Below are positions 23,606 to 33,312 of a stretch of DNA of 64,000 nt, piece by piece. Origin of the DNA: Ditylenchus dipsaci. Lineage: Eukaryota > Nematoda > Chromadorea > Rhabditida > Anguinidae. The first letter of the stretch is position 1. The number at the start of each line of letters is the position of its first letter. Where the stretch lies: positions 87,641 through 151,640 of the forward strand of contig SADC01000285.1 of assembly GCA_004194705.1 (NCBI GenBank), given 5' to 3'. The notes under the pieces are model-generated. The model saw nothing but the letters and a program-made list of their open reading frames with translations. It was not told the DNA's origin and did not search any database. Position numbers and translations under genes: made by a program.

Positions 23606-24499
23606 TTCTTATTTTATCCTTATTTTATTATTCCTGATCTTGTTCATTGTTGACTTTTCCTGTTTGTATTCCACGTTAATCCATTGTGTCTTAAAAAAAC
23701 AAAAAAAAAAAAAAGAATTAAATTTTTCCGCTATTATTTTTGGCACAGGCATATGAGTAATGAAATTTTAAGTCTATCTGCTTGGCGCCGTCCACAGAAG
23801 AAAGATCATGATGCGCTTTTTGTGGTGGTGAATTTCCTGCTCACTGACGCTTTAGTCGGTGCTTCAGGAATTGTTCGTCATCATAATATTTATTTACTCA
23901 TTTTTCTTGAAACAACTTTGTATAAAAGAGTTTTGAGAATGGTTCCAGCAGTTCCTGCCACATTCCGCCTCTCTTCTCCCAACCCAAAGAGAGGATTAGT
24001 GCAGCTAGAGAAGAGTTTTTCTTTCGTGCCCAGTTTCCAAGAAGGCCATTCTTATCAAAAGGCTTGTTTTGGTGGAGGGTCATTTGCACAAGACTGACTC
24101 CACATCCCGATTTTTGAAACTTTTGACCCAGAAAAGGGGAAAAGAAGCATGTTGCTATTCAAAAACATCTTCTCGGGATTATACATCACATTGTTTCTTT
24201 GAGCTAAATCTTTTGTTAAGCAAAAAAGGATTGCCTCCACCCTTTTCCTGTACTATTATTTGGATATAGCTACTGTCATTGGCGTAGAAACATTAATTTT
24301 ATTTCAATTTAATGGAGGCCCTATTATGCAATGGTACCAAAAATTTACCTTGGCCCCCTTTTTTCTTTACAGTTTTTGCGTTGGGCCCTATGGTGTTCGA
24401 AGTGATTAAAGTGATTATGGTCACTAAAAAGACCTTTATTACCATAATGAAATTGTAAAGTTATATTTTAAAACAGCATTACAATAGACTGTCAGTGAA

Positions 24500-24890
24500 A
24501 ACAACCGTCAAAATCATTAAATCTCCCACCAAAATTTAAAACTGTTTGTTCTCAGTGTTCACTTTTCAATTTTCTTTTTTTTTTGCGTCAGCATGTAGCT
24601 CTGAATCTCTAGTTTCTAATGAGTCCTTGACTGGGTGAATAAAATACGAAAATTTAGGAGAAAATTTGTGTTTTTTAAAACAACACCTATTTTTAAAAAT
24701 TAATTGTTCTCCCACTTTTTAATATTGTAAATAGTCAGTTGATATCTCATTAGAAACTAAAGGTTCAGGGCTACATGCTGATTTAAAAAAAATTAGAAAA
24801 TTGAAAAGTAAACACAGAGAACAAAAAGTTATAACAATTTGGCGGGAGATTTGATGATTTTGACGGGAGATTTAATGAGTTTGACGGGTT
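24500..24890. repeat. Family C core inside inverted GGCGGGAGATTT array
   Basis: The left part reads CATTAAATCTCCCACCAAAA. The right part has two units, TGGCGGGAGATTTGATGA and TGACGGGAGATTTAATGA. The core 24594-24777 runs from ATGTAGCTCTGAATCTCTAG to AGGTTCAGGGCTACAT. Confidence 0.65.
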
Positions 24891-25471
24891 TTTTCGATTT
24901 TAGCCATTACAAAACAATAGGGGACCTAGGCAAAACTGTAAAAAAACTACAAGAGGGACAAAGGCAAATTCGTAAAAAAACAACAGGGGGGCTAAGGCAA
25001 TTTTTTGTATCCATCGTCCAATAGAGCCGCGAAAAATCGCCTCCACCCTTTCCTCTACTATTATTTGGATTAGCTACTGTGGTTGTGGCATAGAATCATT
25101 AATTCTATTTCAATTTAGGTAAATTTAGCAGAACTGAATTACACTAATTTATAATTCTCTATTTAATTTATTGTATTCTGCTAATTCACTTGTGAACCTG
25201 AAGTATCTGAGGAATTGCCTTGTGTATTGCTGAATTGGTTTATTTCTTTATTTACCCCCACACACACACACACCCTGACACAATGGTTCAACTAAGGTCG
25301 TGTGTATTTACTGCTATGAGCTCACTTATGTGCACATATTTGTTCCTTATGTTCTGTGCTGAATCTACAACTACTGTCACGCATTTGTGCTACAAGAGTT
25401 AGTTTTTTAATTGCTTGCGGTTTCTAAAACATGAAAAATGTTCGAGTTTTTTTAAATAATTTTGTGTTCAG

Positions 25472-26153
25472 ATTGCCTATCTACAGAAATGAAAGGATGG
25501 AACCAATTTTCCATCATCCAAGAGCATTTGTGGGTGAGGGCTTTGCGGCCAAGTTTGGCAGAGATGTTCGCGCATACAATTTCCCCAGGTGGAATAGGTT
25601 GCATAGCTTTTGGACTAAAAACGAGGTCAGTCATAATAACCCAACAATTAACATACTAAATTTTTATAAAATAAGCAGGTCTTTTTGAAAAATTAAAAAA
25701 TTGGATAATGTCTCGGTCGTCTTTTATATCGGTCATCTTTATGAGAATCTCTGTTTGCCATTCGAAATTTTTCGATTTTCGGGGACTGGAAAATAAGCTA
25801 ACGGTAATCAGGCACGTATCCAAGAGGGGTTAACCGGTCTGGAGCCCTACCCCGAAATTTTTTATTATAAAAACACCATAAGTAGGTAAAATGACTGCCA
25901 TCCCCTCTACCCGAAAATTATTTCTGGATACGCCTCTGCTGTTAATGCTTTAAAGGTGGTTTTCGAAAAAAATACCAAGAAATAAAAATTTAGAAAAAGT
26001 CTGAAATATTTGCTGTTTTCAGCAGTTATAAGGTTAAGTTTAATGACTAAAAATCCCCTTTTAGATGCTACAGAGATTATCATCAGCTCCAGACACTCAA
26101 GAACAGCGGCAAAACAGTGATGGGTGGTATGAGACCAACAACGTGGAAAGAGC
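25472..26153 (+). CDS. Unidentified two-exon coding-like block
   Basis: Exon-like segment 25472-25624 (TTGTGTTCAG before, GTCAGT after) and a second from about 26065 (CTTTTAG before). Two reading frames stay open across exon 1, and both splice in phase to exon 2: one gives WTKNE then MLQRLSSAPDTQEQRQNSD and a TAG at about 26153; the other gives GLKTR then CYRDYHQLQTLKNSGKTVMG. The second frame continues past 26153. I do not recognise a family in either. Composition is less AT-rich than the surroundings, which is the main reason to list it. Confidence 0.35.
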
Positions 26154-26459
26154 TTAGCCGGGAGTGGTTTGGCACAACTTCTGCACACACACACACCTTA
26201 TTTATTTGTCTAGTGAGCATGTGGGATATATGTGGACATATATATGGGCTGTGAAAGATTTAGGCAAAATGTCTTTTGTAAAATGTCTTTTTTCCCTAGT
26301 GATTCTCTGCTGATGTTATATATAAGTAAAATAATAAATTAATATTTGCACCATTCGTATGTTAAGATGAATAAAAAATTTGTTGAACAACTGAGTATAC
26401 CGTAAAAAATCAAAAAAATTCTTTGCAATATTTAAATTTTTGGTGGGTAGCAAGTATTG

Positions 26460-26890
26460 CAGGTAATTTAAAGTGGCTATAACTGAAGTGTAGTGACTAA
26501 TTACTGAAATTTGGCGACTAATTTTCCAAGCTAAATTTTTGACCTTATTTTAACAAATTTTTATATTAAATTTTATTAAATTTTTATACGTATCCCTGAA
26601 TCTCAGCTTTCTAACAAGATATCAAACTTCACTGAATAATTTCAAAAGTTAAGAGATTTTCGGGTTTGAACAAAGTAAGGTTTTGATTCAGGTTTCTATA
26701 TTTTCCACTCAATTTTTGTAATTATTCAGTACAGTTCGGTAGCTTTCTAGAAAGCTGAAATTCATGGCTACATGCTGGTATAATAAAAACTTAATAAAGG
26801 TCATGTTGAAATAAAGTCGAAAATTTAGTTTGGAAATTAGTCGCCAGAATTCAGTAATCGGTCGCCAAATTTCAGTAATTGGTCGCTACA
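26460..26890. repeat. Family C core inside an inverted TTTGGCGACTAATT array
   Basis: Left units are AGTGACTAATTACTGAAATT and TTGGCGACTAATTTTC. Right units are GAAATTAGTCGCCAGAATTC, TCGGTCGCCAAATTTC and TTGGTCGCTACATTTC. The core 26584-26770 carries CCCTGAATCTCAGCTTTCTA and an inverted counterpart GCTGAAATTCATGGCTACATG. Confidence 0.65.
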
Positions 26891-26899
26891 TTTCAATTT

Positions 26900-28643
26900 C
26901 ATCCATTTAAATTAGGGCTGCCATTCTCACTTGGGACCACCTTGGGGGTATTTTGCGTATTCTGTGTATTAGAAGGGTCCTCTCTAATAGACGGATCCTT
27001 ACGAATGGGATTGCAAAGTAGACGGGTCGACCCTTATAGCAGGGGATACGATCAGGGCCACAATTTGGGAGAGGTCATGAGGGAGGGGTCATAGGGGTAA
27101 TTGCCTCCCCCCTTTTGGAAATACGTTTTCAGAAATTATTCGAAATTTTTTCGAAAATTGAAATTTTCATGATACATAGCCTTGATTGCTAAAATTTCGA
27201 AAATTTCAGAAAACATCACTGTTAGACGTAAAATTAAAAAGTAACATAAGGTCATAATAATCAGATTTAGCACTTGATAAACGAATAACTGAGCATTGGG
27301 GCACAGAAGTATCTAAAATTAGCGTTTTGGGAGCGGGGGGGGGTGTGGTTTTCGACTTTCTTTGACCTAGAACTCAAATTTTTTGTCTCTGTCCGCCAAC
27401 AGGACTTTTCTACACTAAGTGAATCGACTGTGAGCTACAAGATGGTATTGACAGAATATGCGAATTCGATAGTACAGTCCGGGCGGTTTCCTTGTGAGTG
27501 AGAATCTCACTCATTCACAGTGTTTTTTCAGTTTTCACTCTCACTAACATCCTGTGAGGACAAATTTTGTTCTCACAGGCTGTGGCCATCCCTGGAATTA
27601 ACCCTTTCGATTTGGGGTTAAATTTCGATTTTCTGATGCCTTGGTCCACCAAGATATTTGTTCAGCTATTTGTAATCTAAAAAATAGAGCTGGTGGAAAT
27701 AACTATTGGTAAAAAGTGCCATTTTTAAAGAGACATCGGTAAAAAAAGAATTAGTAAACTAGAAGCGCGATAACTTTTAAACTTGCTTTTTGGCTATCCT
27801 AAATTTTACTGGATTTTTTGTAAGTAACGCAGAAAAAAAAAGTACGGTTCTATTTAAGAATCCGGTGCCAAAAACAGCTTGGTCCCCTGTTGATTTTTCA
27901 TATAAAACAGCTTGCCCCCCCCCTGTTGTTTTTTGTTAAAAAAAAAGTTGCACAGACTTTTTTATTATCCACAAGACATCAATATCGTTTAAACAAATCA
28001 TAGTTCATAATTATCTTTTCCTTTAATTATCTTTTCTATGTACCATAGATACGCGCTCAAAGATGAACTCAATGATATTTTTTTCTATCGACATTGCAAT
28101 TTTGGCGGAATACTGCTTTATCAACCTATGATTCTTTCAAGTGAGGTCAGCTAGCAGTTTACCAGGCATTGCATTTCCTGGGGAATACCGCGCCACAGCA
28201 AGCCCTTGGGCGATGCAAACCCTACTGCCCCTGCTTGTGCGAGCTCTATTTCTGGTCGCTGGTGCTAATTTTGTAAAATGGCAGACGTTTTTTTCTATCG
28301 TTTCTCATGTAGCTCCCAGCGCTGTCTCTGGCGCCCCTTTTTGGGTGACACACAAGTATGCAGCTGGCACAAGCAGACTAAATACTGGACGTTTCAACAA
28401 CTTTCATTTTGGAATAGCTTAAATTTTTATTGCCAAAATAAAATTTACGCAGTCGTTGGGACGTCCTTTATTCGTGAGTGAATGCAATCCAGGAAATCAG
28501 CCAGTTATTTTGAATCTAAAGTGTTTGCTTTGGAGCTTAGCGCCCAACACTTCGTTTTCTTTGTCCACCGAATCAATAAGCTTCACCAAAATAACATAGT
28601 TAAATTGTATAAATATTAACACCAGCTAACTCTTCTTTTTCAG
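26900..28643. other. Intergenic, no secure gene
   Basis: Contains a short palindrome (TGAGTGAGA-TCTCACTCA, about 27497-27515) and a fairly GC-rich stretch 28141-28480 that stays open in two frames but matches nothing I recognise. The latter could be an exon of the gene ending at 28855 or a transposon remnant. Confidence 0.3.
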
Positions 28644-28855
28644 GCTATTGGTCTGACAGATGTGCCACAGAGCAAGAAGAAATGTGTGCTAAAAACTTTT
28701 GGTGTGGCTTGCCTGGCCATAGCTGGTGGTGGTGGACTTGCCTTTGCTCTGCTTAGCGTCCCAGTCAGTGTGCCCATAGCTGCTATCGCAATTGTTGGAG
28801 GTTGTACGGCTGCTTGCTTCGGAGGAATCGCGATCGCACCTTGCCTGCAGAAGTG
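28644..28855 (+). CDS. Terminal exon of an unidentified small membrane protein
   Basis: After the acceptor TTCTTTTTCAG the frame reads AIGLTDVPQSKKKC, then about 50 hydrophobic, Gly/Ala-rich residues (LAIAGGGGLAFALLSVP and PIAAIAIVGGCTAACFGG), ending IAPCLQK and TGA. This would form one or two membrane-spanning helices after a short basic stretch. Codon use and composition stand out from the AT-rich surroundings. No family is recognised and the upstream exon was not found with confidence. Confidence 0.5.
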
Positions 28856-28986
28856 AGGGAGATAACCTAAAAGCAAATCCTACTGTTGCATAGACATATC
28901 TACACGTTATTGTTCCTTTTGTGTTGTACCAATAAAGGAGTGTGGGTGGCAGTAGCCCCTCACATTCCAACTTTTACCCTCTGATC

Positions 28987-30667
28987 ATGCCACAGTATGA
29001 TTCAAGTCCCCACCTGTTTGCGCATTGTAAGTGGCCTTTTCTGTAGTTAACTGTGAGGTTATTATATTTCCATTTTAGGAACATTCTGGCGCCCACTTCA
29101 CTTCCAAAGATTTACAAGGAAGGATAAACGCAGTTGGTAGGTTTTCACCACCTTATTTCTGTGAAAGACTAGAATTTCAGGCATTTCCGGCTTCCTTTCG
29201 AGTTTGTCTAATGGCTCATTTATAAACGTTGTCGCTGGAAAAAATGTTTTATAAAGGCACTTTTACGCCAACGACAACGCCAACGACGACCTATTTATAA
29301 AAAATCTAACGACAACGCCAACGACAACGAAATTTTTTCTTTCAAGTTGGAGAAGTTTTGCATTTTAAGTCAGAATTTTAAGTATTAACTATATTTTTCA
29401 CACGTTTTCCTCGAAATCTAAACTGAAAATGCGAAATTCGTCCGATTTGGAATGAAAAATGCCGTTGTCGTTGGCGTTGTCGTTGGATTTTTTATAAATA
29501 GGTCGTCCACGGCGTGTCAAATCGGTCAAAACACCAAATCGACATTTTTCTAGTCAAGACAAAAAATTTGAACACGATTAAATTTGTAGTAACTTTCTCA
29601 TATTTTCTCAACTTTGTATTCTTATTTGTAACTCATGCTTATATGTGTCCTATATGAGCTATTTTAAATCAGTGGATTGCCCAGGAATCGCTCTATCGAT
29701 TGGTGAAAAATTTACCTAATTTTATCAGAAATTCAAAGATTTTGAACAAATAGAAGTTTGAATTGGCGGTTGGCAGAGTCAGCTCGCCAACTTTAAATAG
29801 CTCGTTCTCAGTGATTTCTCCCGGAAAAATAATCTGTCCTACAGTTTTGTAGTATTTTTCACCAGCTTTCTGCTGGTATCTTTGGTTTTTCATATGAACA
29901 ATAAAACATGAAAAATGGGGTAAAAAATAGGGTATGCACCCAGGCGGATTTGAACCTATGACCTAGACAATGCGTATACAAAGTAGGTCCTCCCTTTAAA
30001 TAGCGAAAATTGAATTTGAAGCAGACTTTTTAGACGAGAAGTATCCATAGAAAATCCTAAATAACAGTTTTATGAATACTTAGTGCATAAAATTGAGCAT
30101 ATTTTTGTCAATGGTATTTAAAAATGAAAAACTATTTTGAATTTTCGTTAAAACATAACGCCAAGCCCGATTTGGTCATTTGACCTGTTTGACACGCCGT
30201 GCGTCGTTGTCGTTGTCGAAAAAAAGGGTTTATAAAAAATATTCCAACGACGACGACAACGTTTATAAATGAGCCATAACAAATGAAGAATTCGACTTAA
30301 AATTTTGGAGTACTACGATGTTTTTAACTCTTTGAACTTGATGGTGGATAACAATTAAACAAAAAATATAAGGGAAAAATCTACAAAAAAGTTCAAATAA
30401 AAAATATAAATTCACCTAAATAAATCAGTCCTCAGGAATAACAATGTTATAATCAAAGTCTGAGTTAAAATTTTTAAGATAGACTGCCTTATTCGTCATT
30501 TTCCAAATTTGATGGAAATGGTACTTAAGAAAATCGCATGTTTATCACATGTTTGTCTTTCTCGAGCTTTTGGACACAGAGGAGGTTAAGGCACCTGCTG
30601 GAGCTTGGCAAAAAGAGTTCCAATATGCATTTTATGATGAAGAGTCTTGCTCGGAATTATGTCTAAG
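28987..30667 (+). CDS. Unidentified gene, three candidate exons
   Basis: Candidate first exon 28987-29026 (MPQYDSSPHLFAH, donor GTAAGT), exon 29079-29136 (EHSGAHFTSKDLQGRINAV, donor GTAGGT) and exon 30580-30667 (KAPAGAWQKEFQYAFYDEE, then SCSELCLR, donor GTAAGT). The last two join in phase (G+AG). The first junction is one base off. The intron between exons 2 and 3 is filled by the 29211-30277 element. A degraded copy of the third exon lies at 61410-61490. No family is recognised. Confidence 0.45.
29211..30277. repeat. Large inverted mini-array element, unit about AACGACAACGCC
   Basis: Ends ATGGCTCATTTATAAACG and CGTTTATAAATGAGCCAT are perfect inverses. Arrays of AACGACAACGCC lie at 29270-29335, with the inverse GGCGTTGTCGTTGG at 29462-29488 and CGTCGTTGTCGTTGTCG at 30201-30217. 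Three TTTATAAATA-type boxes separate sub-blocks, suggesting a smaller element nested in a larger one. The middle (29520-30200) is bounded by GGCGTGTCAAATCGGTCAAA and its inverse near 30175-30202. Confidence 0.75.
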
Positions 30668-30681
30668 GTAAGTGAGTGCGT

Positions 30682-30717
30682 GCATCTCTAACCAACTGGT
30701 TAGTTGGTTAGAGATGC
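30682..30717. repeat. Perfect hairpin palindrome just after a splice donor
   Basis: GCATCTCTAACCAACT, a 4-base loop GGTT, then AGTTGGTTAGAGATGC. It starts 15 bases after the GT of the candidate exon ending at 30667. Confidence 0.75.
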
Positions 30718-30939
30718 GCTGGTGGTTAGGTTTGTTAATAACATCCCTTAACCTTCTGGCAATGAAAAAAGTTATTGTTGATCAAGTTCATGTTTATTGG
30801 AAGCAATGTTATTCATTGAATTTTACAAAAATGCGACATTCCTTCCCCGTTTCAATTTCTGCCTTTATGAACATGAATAAGAGGCTACTATGCTGCAGCT
30901 TAATGTTATTAATTAGTAACAGCGTTGACACTCATTTGG

Positions 30940-30990
30940 GCAAAACTCATTTGGGCACCCTCATTTAGGCAACCCTCATTTGGGCACCGA
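30940..30990. repeat. Short direct array, unit CTCATTTGGGCACC
   Basis: Four diverged copies of CTCATTTGGGCA(AC/CC) head to tail. An inverted half was not found, so this is a one-sided relative of the mini-array elements. Confidence 0.55.
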
Positions 30991-31732
30991 TTTCAAAGAT
31001 GCTTAATTTTCAAAATTGAAGGTGTTCAGATTTTATTCATAAAGTAATTTTTTAAGAATTAGTAGCCTACGAAAATCTGCAGGTCACCATATCGAAGATA
31101 ACTATAGAAAAAAACTTGGATTACGAAGAAAGTGTTCTGAAGTCATCGCTTAACCAAATTAATACCCTACGGTTTGATAGTACCAAAATAACAACCTATA
31201 GTCAAGTTCACCAAGAATTGGTAGTAAGACACCCTGCTAGTAGTTGTAAAGAATTAGTAGACCTAGGTAATGGACAGTGTCCACTGGACACTAGGTGGTG
31301 GTACATCTAGTAATACTTCGCCAGTGATACTCACCTAGTAGCATCCAGTAATCAGGTATCCAAGCAGCTTTACATAGTTGGTTAGGGTATTTACATAGGA
31401 GTTCAGATACCTTAGGCATTGCCAGTTACTAACGACTATACCTTTGGGCGGTCTAAATCCTCGGCTGCCAGACACAGAATTTGTAGGTCGAGTACGCCGT
31501 CGTTTTAGTAGGAATTAAGGGCTAGTCGGAATAGGGGGGGCTTTTAATAGAGTCCGTTTGGCCTAGCAATTTTACTTTTAATAAATCAATATCAAATAAA
31601 TGCGGTTGGAAAGCTTTATTTCTTCTACTTTCTTTTCTATTTACAACAAATATTATTGACAGCTTTCTTTCTACAGCTTTTCACTCAACACTTTTTAACA
31701 CAACTGATTGCTTTTAGTTCTAGGCAGCTGCC

Positions 31733-31767
31733 TCTCTGGTCTACAGTCAGAGACTGTAGACCAGAGA
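31733..31767. repeat. Perfect short palindrome
   Basis: TCTCTGGTCTACAGTC and its inverse GACTGTAGACCAGAGA around AGA. No associated gene. Confidence 0.6.
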
Positions 31768-32464
31768 TGCAGACACCCAGGCTGTACATACTACAAATAA
31801 ATAAGTTTTGATCTTCCCCTGCAGGCCTATGAAAGGGAATTTGCGGCTAGCAGGGGGGATAGGGACAGCTCTGGTAAATTCTTTGCGTCGAAGACGCAAC
31901 ACTATACCCTCCATTCGATTTATGCTTCGGTACTGGTGTTTCGGCTCTTAAACCGATGTATTTATTATTAAACCGTTTTAATGACATAATTTTGGGAAGA
32001 TACCGTGGTTTTATTTTAATCTTTAAACATCTTCTAATTTTAAATATGATACACGTCCCCGGTGGGTACATAGTGGTTTTTCTAAACCCTCTGAGTCCTA
32101 ATAATTCTTAAAAAACTACTTTGCGAATAAAATCTGAAGAGCCACGCCTTTAAGTTTTAAAATTAACCATTTTTGACGCTACTGTCATATCGACGCTTAG
32201 AGAATTAATACTCTAAGGATCCCAACCATCTCGAAAAGTGGCCCCTGTATTATTCCCTTTGCCCTCCCATACCCATTTAAATTGCTTTTCTGGTCCTTTT
32301 ATGGCGAAATTATTGTGTAAAAATGATTTTTGACTATCCCTAAAAAAGTCGATTTTTGGGGTGGGGGTATATTACAGTAGCGCCGCATTTTTGCAATCGG
32401 TGCTCAAATGAGCACGAACCTAACTTTAACATTAACATAAAATCACTAAAGTTAAATACTAATG

Positions 32465-33176
32465 TTAACTGGTGTACCAAAAGTTCGGAACCGACTTTTG
32501 AACTCATCATTAAAAGTAAAAGTTTGCTACAAGATAATTTCAAAACGTAAGTTTTGTAGCTCTGCTCATTCTCTTTCGAATAGCTTATAAAGCTTTTTTG
32601 AAATATTTCAAAATAGTCATCATTTTGGTGCAAACATTTATGAAATCATTTTAAAAAGTTGACAAGTATTTTCCCCCCTTAACTGGTCAAAAGTTTAATT
32701 CAGGGCTAGACGCTTCAGCAACGTTTTAACACTGTGTTGTAGCGCTTTCAAAAAGACCGAAATCCAACTTTTTTCAAATTTTCGGATTTTGCACCGTCTT
32801 TTTTAAGAAATTGTTCTTTCCAAAAAGTCATATCTCAACACTCACAGCTTTAGTAATAATTCTGTAAAATGGATATTGTTTCTCTTGAACTGCGCTACAA
32901 CACAGTGTTAAAACGTTGCTGAAGCGTCTAGCCCTGAATTAAACTTTTGACCAGTTAAGGGGGGGGGCGAAATGCTTGTCAACTTTTTAAAATGATTTCA
33001 TAAGTGTTTGCACCAAAATGATGACTATTTTGAAATATTTCAAAAAAGCTTTATAAGCTATTCGAAAGAGAATGAGCAGAGCTACAAAACTTAGTTTTGA
33101 AATTTTCTTGTAGCAAACTTTTTACTTTTAATGATGAGTTCAAAAGTCGGTTCCGAACTTTTGGTACACCAGTTAA
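32465..33176. repeat. Hairpin with 281-base arms upstream of the kinase gene
   Basis: The left arm 32465-32745 (starts TTAACTGGTGTACCAAAAG, ends TGTTGTAGCGC) pairs nearly base for base with the right arm 32892-33176 (starts GCGCTACAACA, ends CTTTTGGTACACCAGTTAA). The spacer is about 146 bases. Few mismatches imply a young insertion. It ends 137 bases before the kinase start codon. Confidence 0.9.
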
Positions 33177-33251
33177 AGTTACTAAATTACTTTCAATTAA
33201 TCAATAGTTTATAAAGTACTTTCTAAACAGAGCATCTGAAAGGTTGTGCAA

Positions 33252-33259
33252 TATATAAA
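33252..33259 (+). promoter_or_regulatory. Possible TATA box of the kinase gene
   Basis: TATATAAA lies 54 bases before the ATG at 33313. Suggestive only, given the AT-rich background. Confidence 0.3.
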
Positions 33260-33312
33260 TCAATATTGCCAGCCAACTGTACACAGTTTATCATTCGTTC
33301 ATTTACAAAGAT

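Noticed and set aside
23684..24097. A 137-codon + strand frame with an acceptor-like start
   Set aside because: No recognisable family, begins in a poly-A run, and no matching donor or neighbouring exon was found.
25259..25274. CA-dinucleotide run
   Set aside because: Ordinary microsatellite, too short to be of interest.
31847..32071. Minus-strand open frame with a PETPVPKHKSNGGY-like stretch
   Set aside because: No family recognised and no splice context; could be a transposon fragment but nothing supports it.
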